Part shown: positions 26,173 to 35,206 of the stretch, one piece after another
How positions within the stretch are numbered: position 1 is the first letter of the stretch
Layout of the letters: every line of letters starts with the position of its first letter
NCBI RefSeq assembly: GCF_024622975.1
Contig: NZ_JANJZT010000005.1
Location: 1 to 64,000, forward strand
Reading direction: 5' to 3'
Length of the DNA: 64,000 bases
Origin: Blautia caecimuris
GTDB lineage: Bacteria > Bacillota > Clostridia > Lachnospirales > Lachnospiraceae
Notes under the pieces: generated by a model
Seen by the model: the letters and a program-made list of their open reading frames with translations, nothing else
What the model was told of the DNA's origin: nothing
Databases searched by the model: none
Made by a program: the position numbers and the translations under genes

Positions 26173-29073
26173 TCAGTCATTGGATGTATTGCTGACATCC
26201 GTGGATGCATAGCCGGTCAGAATAGTATCCTTATCTGCCAGATCAAAAATGTATTCCATAATATCATTTGCTGTGGTGCAGGCATTTCCTGAGGAATATC
26301 CATTGGCAATACGGACTGCAACCGCATACTGTGGCTGGTCAGAAGGCGCATAGCCGATAAAAAGGCCGTGGTTCGGCTGTCGGTAGTCAATTTCTGCCGT
26401 ACCTGTCTTTCCGGACAGCGCCACGCCCAGTCCGTTAAACTGTTCGTGGGTCTGTACCACACGGCGCATACCGTCATGGATATCTTCCCACACATGGGAC
26501 GGCACATCTGTCATTTCGCTTTTTACAACAGTTTCATATGTTTTCTGTGTCTGTCCCCGGGAATCTGTCACCTTATCCAGAAGAGACAGGTCGTACACGG
26601 TTCCGGAGGTTGCCAGAGCTGTTGCATAGCGCGCAAGCTGACTGGTTGTATAAAGATGGTTACCCTGTCCGATATAGGACGGAACCGCCTTACTGTCCGA
26701 AACGTGAGGAGTCGCCTCTGAAATTTCAATTCCTGTGTTTTCATCCAGACCAAACTCCTCTGCATATTTCTGGAGCTTGGAAAGACTGAGATTTTCTGAA
26801 AACTCGTCTTTTTCGTTTTTTCCGGCCTCAAATCCGATCATGTTAAAATAATAGTTGCAGGACTGTTCGATCGCTCCTCTGATCTCAAGAGAGCCATGTC
26901 CGCTTTTGTTCCAGCAGTTAATAGGCGGATTGACCAGATCAAATTTTCCGGTACATTCAATGTAAGTGCCGTCGTCTATGAGATTTTCCATCATTCCGGT
27001 CACTGCCGACAGAAGCTTCAGAGTGGAACCCGGAGCAGTTGTCTGCTGTGTGGCCTTGTTAAAGAAGGGACTGGAAAGATCCAGGGAAAGCCTGGTGTAG
27101 TAATCTGTATCCATCTCATTGCTGAGCCTGTTATTGTCATATCCCGGATAGGATACGCAGGCCACTACTTTACCGGTATTTACATCCGTAACCACAGCCG
27201 ACGCCGAGCATGGCTTCAGTGCAAGCTGTGCAGGCTCAATCTCCAGGTTGGCGATTTTATTGATCATAAAATCATAGGAATTAAGCTCCCCGGATGCAAG
27301 CCGGGAATAGGCTTCGTCCTCTTTTGAAAGAACACCCTGCTCGTAAAGCACAAGGCAGAGATCCTGACCGGAAATCTGATCGTTCATAAGCAGATACTTG
27401 TACAGAAGCTTGGAAAAGCCAAGATCCGTTTTCAGATAATCTACTATATAAGAGGTCATGGCCTGATAGATTTCTGCAGAATCCAGGTATTCTCCCTTCG
27501 GAGAAATCACAGAAATATCGATCCAGTTCTGTCCCGCAGCATAATTCAGATATTCTCTGAGGCTGATGCTTTCTTCTTCTGCCCATGCCAGATAGGTAGG
27601 ATCGGAAGTGTCAACCGCATCTTTGGAGATAACTCCCAGAGTATCTCTGAGCACAGTGTCGCAGATGTAAGTAAGATATTCCTGTACTTCTTCGGATTCA
27701 TCCTTATATGCCGGCGGATTGTCGCCTGTCAGCCTGTTAGTTATTGTATCAAAAACTTCCTGCTGCTTTTGTTGAAATTTGGCATATAAATTTTTTTCTG
27801 TATCGGAAGCATCCTGGTCATTGAATTTTTCAATATCAATGACACTGTTTGCTACCAGAGCATTGTAAACGTCATAAATCGGCACAGAAATCTGGCTGGC
27901 GTCTTTTACACCCTCAAAATCAAACTTTTTTGTATTTTCAATACGGGTCAGGAGCACTCCTGCAACACGCTGTTTCAAAATCTGATAAATAGCACTCTGC
28001 CAGTCTGAATCAATGGACAGATATACGTCGTCTCCTGCAACAGGCGGCACAATGGTGTTTTCGTCAATTTTCAGAACTTTTCCGAGGTTGTCAACCGTTA
28101 CCGTTTCCTGTCCGTCTGTTCCGTGAAGAAACTGTTCCATATACTGTTCGATTCCGGCTTTTCCGATCACGGCATCGTTGGAATAGTCGGGATTTTCTTT
28201 TTTCAGAGTTTCCAGTTCCTCTGCAGACGCCCGTCCGGTATAGCCCAGAACCGGTCCCATACTTTCATCATCAATATACTGACGCACAGAATCCTCGATC
28301 ACGTCAATTCCCTGAAGCTGACTTTGATTTTCCATAACCGCAGCCACTGTGCTTTCGCTTACATTTGTGGCAATGGTAACAGCCATATATTTCTGGAAAC
28401 TGTTTGTGTTAAGCTTGTAGCGCATGGAGGCAATATCCAGAATTTCCTGTTTGGACAGCTCTTTTGGAAGTCCATACTGCTCCAGCTCCTCCGGCGCATA
28501 GGCATCCTCACCATAAAGAACAATAGAAAATCCGTCGCTTCCCGTCAGATAATTCATCATATCTTCTGCAGTGGCAGAAGCCTGCTCTTTGGTAAGATCA
28601 TCAATCAGAGGATGACCGTAGATGTCGGCCTTAAATCTGCTGAGCGTAAAACCTTCTCCTACATCAAACGCGTAATTTCCGTTTTCATCAAGTGCAATGT
28701 GGAAGTCACCGGAAAGACTGTCTCCGTTTTCTGACAGGATCTGAAGAACCCGGTATGCTACTCCGTTCAGGGTCAGATTTTTTTCACGGGTGGTCTCATA
28801 GCTTCCGTTATCCTCAAAAGTCAGGGAATAGGACAGAATATTGGAAGCTACCATTTCGCCGTTTCTGTCATAAATATTTCCCCTTGTACTTTTCAGCACA
28901 CGGGTTTTGGTGATGCGGTTTTCAAATTCGCTGATATAGTTTTCACCCTGAATGATCTGCAGTTCAAAAATCTGCCGGATCAGGATAAATGCCATTGCAA
29001 TAAATACAAGGATCACCACAGTTGTTCGTTTCAGTTGAATTTTTTTAATCAGTTTTTTTATTTTAGTACCCAA
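26173..29073 (-). CDS. mrdA: Penicillin-binding protein 2 with large insertion
   Basis: 966 residues against about 600-700 for typical PBP2. Membrane helix at about 18-34, pedestal/dimerisation domain to about 345, then the transpeptidase with SxxK at 683-686 (APGSTLK), SCN at 738-740 and KTG at 889-891. A helical, acidic insertion of about 250 residues (roughly 370-620) interrupts the start of the transpeptidase domain, between the usual SIDSDWQ strand and SAVVTDVNTGKVVA. It crosslinks peptidoglycan with RodA during elongation. It overlaps mreD by 16 bases. Confidence 0.92.
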   Translation of the reverse strand: MGTKIKKLIKKIQLKRTTVVILVFIAMAFILIRQIFELQIIQGENYISEFENRITKTRVLKSTRGNIYDRNGEMVASNILSYSLTFEDNGSYETTREKNLTLNGVAYRVLQILSENGDSLSGDFHIALDENGNYAFDVGEGFTLSRFKADIYGHPLIDDLTKEQASATAEDMMNYLTGSDGFSIVLYGEDAYAPEELEQYGLPKELSKQEILDIASMRYKLNTNSFQKYMAVTIATNVSESTVAAVMENQSQLQGIDVIEDSVRQYIDDESMGPVLGYTGRASAEELETLKKENPDYSNDAVIGKAGIEQYMEQFLHGTDGQETVTVDNLGKVLKIDENTIVPPVAGDDVYLSIDSDWQSAIYQILKQRVAGVLLTRIENTKKFDFEGVKDASQISVPIYDVYNALVANSVIDIEKFNDQDASDTEKNLYAKFQQKQQEVFDTITNRLTGDNPPAYKDESEEVQEYLTYICDTVLRDTLGVISKDAVDTSDPTYLAWAEEESISLREYLNYAAGQNWIDISVISPKGEYLDSAEIYQAMTSYIVDYLKTDLGFSKLLYKYLLMNDQISGQDLCLVLYEQGVLSKEDEAYSRLASGELNSYDFMINKIANLEIEPAQLALKPCSASAVVTDVNTGKVVACVSYPGYDNNRLSNEMDTDYYTRLSLDLSSPFFNKATQQTTAPGSTLKLLSAVTGMMENLIDDGTYIECTGKFDLVNPPINCWNKSGHGSLEIRGAIEQSCNYYFNMIGFEAGKNEKDEFSENLSLSKLQKYAEEFGLDENTGIEISEATPHVSDSKAVPSYIGQGNHLYTTSQLARYATALATSGTVYDLSLLDKVTDSRGQTQKTYETVVKSEMTDVPSHVWEDIHDGMRRVVQTHEQFNGLGVALSGKTGTAEIDYRQPNHGLFIGYAPSDQPQYAVAVRIANGYSSGNACTTANDIMEYIFDLADKDTILTGYASTDVSNTSND

Positions 29074-29585
29074 ATAGACTCACTTTCTTTCCTGACGGGG
29101 GTCATAAAATGATGATTGATATAATAAAAGATCCTGTATACGATCACCGTCAGAAACACGGTATAAACAATTTCAGGAATAATAATTCTGTACAGATAGG
29201 TAAACAGATTCATACGTCCTCTTAAAAGGAACTGGAATCCGTAGACAGCCAGATTATAAAAGAAATCCATGGCTGCAGTCAGAAGGATGGGAACCTTCAG
29301 GTCATTATCATAATAAATACGATAAGTATATCCGCTGATAAATCCCACATACATATAGATCAGCGCATAAAATCCAAGAATAGAGCCAAAAAACAGATCT
29401 GTCAGAAGACCGCAGAAAAATCCGGTCCACATTCCGCTTTTTCGCCCGCGCATCAGTCCCATGGAGCTGCACAGAATCAGAAGAAGGTTCGGTGTGATGG
29501 AGCCGATAGAAACAGAATGAAGCACAGTGGACTGCAGAAGAAAGCAGACAATAATGGTAAAAAACAGAACCAGCTTACTTTTCAT
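29058..29585 (-). CDS. mreD: Rod shape-determining protein MreD
   Basis: 175 residues, five or six hydrophobic helices, with GRKSGMWTGFFCGLLTDLFFGSILGF in the MreD signature position. Membrane partner of MreC. It overlaps mreC by one base (TAATG). Confidence 0.88.
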   Translation of the reverse strand: MKSKLVLFFTIIVCFLLQSTVLHSVSIGSITPNLLLILCSSMGLMRGRKSGMWTGFFCGLLTDLFFGSILGFYALIYMYVGFISGYTYRIYYDNDLKVPILLTAAMDFFYNLAVYGFQFLLRGRMNLFTYLYRIIIPEIVYTVFLTVIVYRIFYYINHHFMTPVRKESESIWVLK

Positions 29586-30517
29586 TATTCTGCCTCCTTT
29601 GCAGTGTCCTCTTCTGAGGCTTCGTCACCTTTTTTCTCCTCTGCTTTTCCCTGCACGGCATCCTGTTTGTTGGTTGTGATCACAAACACGTCTTTCAAAT
29701 GCTGAAAATCAACCGGAGTAACAAGAGTTCCTGTTTTGGTCAGGTTATTTGTATCCAGTTCGATCTCACTGACGTATCCGATAAATAATCCTTCCACATA
29801 CTTGTCACTGATATTGGAGGTAACAATTCTTTCGCCTACAGAAACCTTGTCTTCTCTGTCGTAAAGCTGACTGAACCTCAGCTTTCCTTCGTCGATCAGC
29901 TCAAGATCTCCCTCTACCACACAGATATCGTCTGTACTTACGGTCATGGCGCTGACATTGCTGCTGTCATCAATAATGGAGCGGACAGTAGCCCAGTTGG
30001 AGCCTACCTCAGTGACAATGCCTACTAGGCCTTTTCCGGCAATTACATTGTTGTCCACGCGGATACCGTCATTGCTTCCGCGGTTGATCATAAACGTATC
30101 ATACCAGTTTCCGGGATCTTTGGAAATGATCCTGGCAGCAACCTTCGGATAGTCTGTATATTCCTCATCCAGCTCATAGAGCTGCTCCAGACGGGCAAGC
30201 TCAGCCTGATCCTGCAAAAGCACATTGTTCTGCTCTGTGAGAGTGTCTACCGTTGTCTGCAGTTCCTCATTCTGCTGGATCAGATCCTCTTTTTCCCGGA
30301 AGCTGTCCTGAACGCCGGTCATCCACTGGCCTATAGATGCAATGGATTTTTCAAAAGGAACAATAATCAGCCCGGCTGCTTCCTTTAAAGGTGCTGAGGT
30401 CACACCGGAGGCAAGGGTGGCGACAATGGCGCTGACGCAGAAAAAGGTCATAATTGCCAGAAGATGTTTACTTTTTAAATGAATACGAAATCGAAATTTC
30501 TTTTTCAGGTTTTTCAT
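29585..30517 (-). CDS. mreC: Rod shape-determining protein MreC
   Basis: 310 residues. Basic N-terminus, one membrane helix (about 18-38), a coiled coil (about 75-115), then the beta-rich MreC domain with ARIISKDPGNWYDTFMINRGSNDGI and NVIAGKGLVGIVTEV. The tail is acidic (EEKKGDEASEED). Extracellular scaffold of the elongasome. Confidence 0.94.
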   Translation of the reverse strand: MKNLKKKFRFRIHLKSKHLLAIMTFFCVSAIVATLASGVTSAPLKEAAGLIIVPFEKSIASIGQWMTGVQDSFREKEDLIQQNEELQTTVDTLTEQNNVLLQDQAELARLEQLYELDEEYTDYPKVAARIISKDPGNWYDTFMINRGSNDGIRVDNNVIAGKGLVGIVTEVGSNWATVRSIIDDSSNVSAMTVSTDDICVVEGDLELIDEGKLRFSQLYDREDKVSVGERIVTSNISDKYVEGLFIGYVSEIELDTNNLTKTGTLVTPVDFQHLKDVFVITTNKQDAVQGKAEEKKGDEASEEDTAKEAE

Positions 30518-30536
30518 GGATCATACCCCTAAAAAA

Positions 30537-31550
30537 TTATAATTTACGTTGCTTTACAGGCTGCGCCCATTTTTCCAGTTCCCGGTTCCGGATGATCTTT
30601 TCCAGGCCGCTTACGGAAGAGGTTTCATAAAGCTGGGAAAGCCGGAAAGAAAAGCCGGTATAGCTTGCAAGGTAATTGTCTATGTACGGAAGCCGCGTGC
30701 TTCCTCCGGTAAGATAAATGCCCTCTCTGGAAATATGATAAGCAATCTGCGGAGGCGTTCTTTCAAGAAATGTTTTCATTTCCGCAGCAATCTCATTGAC
30801 ACAGTTCATAATTCCCGCGTTGACTACATATCCGGAAATGATCTCTTCTCTTGGAAGCCCGGAAATACTGTCGATTCCCACAACCTTGCGGGCGTCCTTT
30901 TTCTGATCGTTCAGTCTGCCCATGGCAAGCTTCAGCCGTTTCCCTGTTCTGGTTCCGATCTGAAGGCTGTATCGCTTTCGGATCTCGCTGCAGATGGCTT
31001 CGTTCATCTGTCTTCCTCCAATGGGAATCTTTTTGGAGATAATGATCTTTCCGTCTGTAATAATGGAAAACTGCGTGCTCTGCGCTCCGATGTTTACCAC
31101 CATGCTTCCGGGATTATCCTCCAGGGTGATTCCAAGGGCAAGAGCATCTGCAATGGGAGCTTCCACCATATACACCCGGTTCTTCCGGAGCCAGTGGCCG
31201 TTGGCCACATGATAATACGCTCTTTTTTCTACAGCTGTCATATCAAGGGGAACGGAAAAAAAGATATCCGAGCCGATGCCAAGAAATTTATCAATTTTTT
31301 TCATCATACTGAAAAGAGCAATTTCCTGAAGCTCAAGATTGGCGATCATACCAAAAGCCATCGGCGAATTAACAACGATATCAACAGGTGATTTTTCAAA
31401 CATATCGTATGCTTCATTGCCCACGGCGATGATCTTGCGCCCTTTTGACGCAATCATGTTTTTTTCAAGATAGGTTTTGTTTCTCAGAAAGGAATAGACC
31501 TTAATGGTACTGCTTCCAAGATCTATTCCATATGTTTTTTTTATCAGCAT
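30537..31550 (-). CDS. mreB: MreB-family actin-like protein
   Basis: 337 residues. YGIDLGSSTIKVY is the phosphate-1 motif, and the fold contains VNIGAQSTQFSII and IYLTGGSTRLPYID. It forms membrane filaments that steer wall synthesis. The phosphate-1 motif has SS where MreB usually has TA/TN, so it may be an Mbl- or MreBH-like paralogue. Confidence 0.92.
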   Translation of the reverse strand: MLIKKTYGIDLGSSTIKVYSFLRNKTYLEKNMIASKGRKIIAVGNEAYDMFEKSPVDIVVNSPMAFGMIANLELQEIALFSMMKKIDKFLGIGSDIFFSVPLDMTAVEKRAYYHVANGHWLRKNRVYMVEAPIADALALGITLEDNPGSMVVNIGAQSTQFSIITDGKIIISKKIPIGGRQMNEAICSEIRKRYSLQIGTRTGKRLKLAMGRLNDQKKDARKVVGIDSISGLPREEIISGYVVNAGIMNCVNEIAAEMKTFLERTPPQIAYHISREGIYLTGGSTRLPYIDNYLASYTGFSFRLSQLYETSSVSGLEKIIRNRELEKWAQPVKQRKL

Positions 31551-31562
31551 AAATCTGCCCCT

Positions 31563-32261
31563 TTATCTCATCATTCCCCGTTCTTTGAAGCTGGTGTAAC
31601 TGCGATCCCCGATAATGATATGGTCAAGAAGACGGATTCCCAGTAATTCTCCCGCCTCATAGATCCGCTGTGTGATCTCTCTGTCGCAGCCGCTGGGTTC
31701 CGGATCTCCACCCGGATGATTGTGAACGAGGATCAGACTGACTGCATGGCAGCGGACAGCCTCCATGTATATTTCTCTGGGTGTGACAAGGGTGGCGTTC
31801 ACCGTTCCCTTGGAGATCAGTCTCTCAGACAGAAGATGGTTTCTGTTGTCCAGCATCATACAGATCAAAAGCTCCTGCTCCTGATGACGGAGCCTTTCCA
31901 TGTAATAGGAAGCAATAGAATCCGGATGATGAAAACTTAAAGACGGCTTTGCCGCTGCCATGGAAATGCGTTTGGACAGTTCCCCGATGCATTTCAGCTG
32001 AACAGCTTTCACCTTTCCCACCCCGTGGATTTTTTCGAGATCCGCGAGAGAACTGTGAATAAGTCCCGGCAGTCCGGGATAGGACGATTCCTGCATATGC
32101 TTCAGTATGTTATTTGCCAGAGCAAGAGAACTGCACCCTTTTGTGCCGCAGCGAAGAATTACTGAAAGAAGTTCACTGTCACTTAAGGTTTCTTCCCCTT
32201 CACGGATACATTTTTCGTAGGGTCTTTCTGTCTCCGGCAGATCCTTCATTGTTTGTTTCAT
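31563..32261 (-). CDS. radC: RadC family JAB-domain protein
   Basis: 232 residues. An N-terminal helix-hairpin-helix region (LEKIHGVGKVKAVQLKCIGEL) precedes a C-terminal JAMM metal site, LVHNHPGGDPEPSGCD. The family's role in DNA repair is doubtful. It lies 12 bases upstream of mreB and starts the mre-min operon. Confidence 0.93.
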   Translation of the reverse strand: MKQTMKDLPETERPYEKCIREGEETLSDSELLSVILRCGTKGCSSLALANNILKHMQESSYPGLPGLIHSSLADLEKIHGVGKVKAVQLKCIGELSKRISMAAAKPSLSFHHPDSIASYYMERLRHQEQELLICMMLDNRNHLLSERLISKGTVNATLVTPREIYMEAVRCHAVSLILVHNHPGGDPEPSGCDREITQRIYEAGELLGIRLLDHIIIGDRSYTSFKERGMMR

Positions 32262-32310
32262 ATGGTTTACCTGCTGTTCTCTGTGCAGGTCCAGGAAAGA
32301 ATCAACCTTT

Positions 32311-32340
32311 ATTCTAGCATAAAAAGAGAGAGATGTATAC
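32311..32340 (-). promoter_or_regulatory. Promoter of radC-mre-min operon, partly inside a terminator
   Basis: On the - strand TATACA, a 17-base spacer and TAGAAT (complement of 32311-32316) with an extended -10 TGC just before it. The -35 element lies in the loop of the hairpin listed next. Confidence 0.5.
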
Positions 32341-32346
32341 TCTCTC
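32321..32346 (-). terminator. Terminator after the FAD oxidoreductase
   Basis: On the - strand GAGAGAG, a 7-base loop, CTCTCTC (arms at 32340-32346 and 32326-32332), then TTTTT at 32325-32321. Confidence 0.75.
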
Positions 32347-32356
32347 CTTTGTTTTT

Positions 32357-33946
32357 TTACAATTTCATCATATATTCAGATGCGATCCACTCTGCGGTTT
32401 TTATTCCGTCCATGGCTGCGGAAGTGATCCCTCCTGCATATCCCGCGCCCTCTCCGCAGGGATAAATGCCTGTAATGTTGGAAAGGCCTTTCTGGTCTCT
32501 CACCAGCCGGACCGGTGAAGAGGTACGGCTTTCTATGCCGCTTAAAACCGCGTCTTTTCTGTCAAAGCCGGAAAGCTTTTTCCCAAAGGCAAAAATGCCT
32601 TCTTCAATGGAATCCCCAAGCTCTTTGGGGAGAATGGAACGCACGTCTGTCAGAACATAGCCGCCTTTGATGTTTGGATGAATCTCTCCCAGTTGGCTGC
32701 TTGGCTGATGCGCGCAGAAATCCCCGAAAAGCTGTACCGGAACCTTTCCCTTTCCAAGTTCCCAGGCTTTTTTTTCGAGATCGCGCTGGAAGGCAATGCC
32801 TCCAAGAGCTCCCTCTTCCGGAAAATCCTTCGGAGTGACAGTTACGATCAGAGCGCTGTTGGCATTTTCTCCGTCTCTGGCCTGATAGCTCATGCCGTTG
32901 ACTGCCAGAAGCCCCTGCTCAGAAGAGGCATTTACCACATAGCCCCCCGGACACATACAGAAAGAGTATACGCCTCTGCCGTTTTCACAGGTGTGGGTCA
33001 CCTTATAGCTTGCAGAACCAAGGATTTTATTTTCCGGTTCTCCATAAAGATCCTGATTGATCATGGACTGAGGATGTTCGATGCGAAGTCCCACTGCAAA
33101 GGCTTTGGGCTCCATGGCAAGTCCCCTGTCCTTCAGCATAAAAAAGGTATCCCTTGCGCTGTGCCCTACAGCCAGGACACATACCTGAGCCGGAACCTGC
33201 TCTGTATGGTTGATCTCCACTGCCTTCAGCTTTCCGTTTTCTGTATAAAGATCCGTTACTTTGGAACGGAACCGGAAGGTTCCTCCCATTTCTTCAATCT
33301 GGCGTCTCATAGTCTGAACGATGTTTACAAGTACGTCTGTGCCAAGATGAGGCTTCTGCTGATAAAGGATTTCCGGATCAGCGCCTGCTTCTGTGAAGCG
33401 CTTCAGAACTTCTCGGTTTCTTCCGGAGGAATCTTTTACAAGAGTGTTCAGCTTTCCGTCTGAAAAGGTACCTGCGCCTCCCTCTCCGAACTGAACATTG
33501 GATTCCGGATCAAGAACACCGTTTTTCCAGAACCGGTTTACAGTCTCCATTCTTTTATCTGCCTCTTCTCCCCGTTCCAGAACCAGAGGACGATAGCCGG
33601 CTCTGGCAAGATACCAGGCGCAGAAAAGCCCGGCAGGGCCGCTTCCAACGATGACAGGTCTGGTTTCCAGGGGCTGATCGCCCGGTTTCGGAAAAGAATA
33701 ATGCCTCTCGTTAGTTGACATAACATTATTACCGTGAACTTTTTTGAGGATTTTTTTCTCATTTTCAGCTTTCACATGCACAGTATATACGAATTTTTTA
33801 TCCTCTTTATGGCGGGCATCCAGAGACTGCCGGATAATTTCATAAGAAAATAAAGTTTCACCGCAGCGGAGAGTTTTTTTAATCTTCTGTCTCAGGTCTG
33901 CTTCCGTATGACTGATCGGAAGCTTCAGCTGGCTGATCTGTATCAT
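32357..33946 (-). CDS. NAD(P)/FAD-dependent oxidoreductase
   Basis: 529 residues. An N-terminal domain of about 90 residues is followed by the FAD Rossmann motif VIVGSGPAGLFCAWYLARAGYRP and, near the C-terminus, GIYPCGEGAGYAGGITSAAMDGI. The family is common in Firmicutes, but its substrate is unknown. The ATG at 33946 has AAAGGAG before it and overlaps the stop of the next upstream flavoprotein by 4 bases, so two flavoproteins are co-translated. Confidence 0.88.
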   Translation of the reverse strand: MIQISQLKLPISHTEADLRQKIKKTLRCGETLFSYEIIRQSLDARHKEDKKFVYTVHVKAENEKKILKKVHGNNVMSTNERHYSFPKPGDQPLETRPVIVGSGPAGLFCAWYLARAGYRPLVLERGEEADKRMETVNRFWKNGVLDPESNVQFGEGGAGTFSDGKLNTLVKDSSGRNREVLKRFTEAGADPEILYQQKPHLGTDVLVNIVQTMRRQIEEMGGTFRFRSKVTDLYTENGKLKAVEINHTEQVPAQVCVLAVGHSARDTFFMLKDRGLAMEPKAFAVGLRIEHPQSMINQDLYGEPENKILGSASYKVTHTCENGRGVYSFCMCPGGYVVNASSEQGLLAVNGMSYQARDGENANSALIVTVTPKDFPEEGALGGIAFQRDLEKKAWELGKGKVPVQLFGDFCAHQPSSQLGEIHPNIKGGYVLTDVRSILPKELGDSIEEGIFAFGKKLSGFDRKDAVLSGIESRTSSPVRLVRDQKGLSNITGIYPCGEGAGYAGGITSAAMDGIKTAEWIASEYMMKL

Positions 33947-35166
33947 ATAAGCTCCTTTGCTCCGTGGATTCCGGCCACGGCTCCGCTGGACCATGCCCAC
34001 TGAAGGTTATAGCCTCCGCATGCTCCGTCAATATCAAGAAGTTCCCCTGCAAAATAAAGACCTCTGTGAAGTCTGGATTCCAGAGTTGAAGGATTTATTT
34101 CATCGGTAGCGACTCCCCCGGAGCACACCTGAGCCAGATCAAAGCCCAGAGAATCCTTTACGGTAAGTTTAAAGTCCACAGCAGATCTCAGGGGATCCTT
34201 CTGCTTCATCAGAAGTCGTACAAGCCTGTCCGGAAGAAGGCCTGCAAAAAGCTCTTCTTCAGTTTTATAGGGACAGAGTTCTTTTCTTTTTTTCATAAGC
34301 CGCTTCAGTGTTTCTTCTGTGTATTCAGGCAGAAAGTTCACGGAAAGCTGAACCTGTTTTTTCTCTGCCAGAGCCCGGGTTGCATACCTGCTCAGCTGAA
34401 AAACAGGGATTCCTGAAATTCCATACTCAGTAAGCTGAACCTCTCCTGTTTCCTTTCCTGACGGACTTCCGTTAATAAAAAGCTGAACTGCCGCTTCTGT
34501 ACGGACGCCTGCCCACAGAGAAAGACTGCTGTTCTGACATTTCAGTCCTGTCAGCGCCGGAATAGGCTTTATGATCTGATGCCCCAGTTCACTGGCAAGA
34601 GCATAGCAGCTTCCATCTGCGCCTGCAACTGCAGAGGCTTTGGAGCCTCCAGCAAGAATCACCGCGCCCCCCTGATAAGTCCAGGTTTCTGTCTGTACAT
34701 TCCAGAGATTGTCCGAAAAAAATATCTTTTTTACATGTTCCAGGGTTTTGATCTTTACTTTCAGGCTTCGGGCTTTCATTTCCAGAAGCTCGGGAACACA
34801 TTTTGCCTGCCCGCTTCTGGGATACAGCCAGCCTTTTCGTTCCGTTGTCAGAATCCCGATTTCCTCAAAAAAATCAAGGGTGTCTTTTACAGAAAACTGT
34901 TCAAAGGTTTCTCTGACAAATTCCGGATGGGTTCCTCTGTATGCTCCTTCGTACTGATCCAGATTAGTAAGATTGCATCTTCCGTTTCCGGTTACTGCAA
35001 TTTTCCGGCCTGTTTTTTCATTGTGCTCCAGAAGGGTGACAAAGACTCCCGTTTTTGCAGCCTGAACGGCAGCCATCAGTCCTGCGGCGCCTCCGCCAAT
35101 CACGATCAGAGAACGGGACGGGTCCACAGGCTTTTTTTTCTTTTTTGCAGGCTGATTTTCTTTCAT
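33943..35166 (-). CDS. HI0933/YhiN-like FAD-binding aminoacetone oxidase family protein
   Basis: 407 residues. IVIGGGAAGLMAAVQAA is the FAD motif, GRKIAVTGNGRCNLTN is diagnostic of the HI0933/BaiN family, and LLDIDGACGGYNLQWAWSSGAVAG closes it. The lysine-rich start (KKKKKP) is unremarkable. The ATG at 35166 has GGGAGG eight bases upstream. Some members reduce bile acid intermediates, but the sequence alone does not show that here. Confidence 0.9.
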   Translation of the reverse strand: MKENQPAKKKKKPVDPSRSLIVIGGGAAGLMAAVQAAKTGVFVTLLEHNEKTGRKIAVTGNGRCNLTNLDQYEGAYRGTHPEFVRETFEQFSVKDTLDFFEEIGILTTERKGWLYPRSGQAKCVPELLEMKARSLKVKIKTLEHVKKIFFSDNLWNVQTETWTYQGGAVILAGGSKASAVAGADGSCYALASELGHQIIKPIPALTGLKCQNSSLSLWAGVRTEAAVQLFINGSPSGKETGEVQLTEYGISGIPVFQLSRYATRALAEKKQVQLSVNFLPEYTEETLKRLMKKRKELCPYKTEEELFAGLLPDRLVRLLMKQKDPLRSAVDFKLTVKDSLGFDLAQVCSGGVATDEINPSTLESRLHRGLYFAGELLDIDGACGGYNLQWAWSSGAVAGIHGAKELI

Positions 35167-35206
35167 AAATACCTCCCTGACTGGTGTTATCTGCAATCCT
35201 GTAAAA

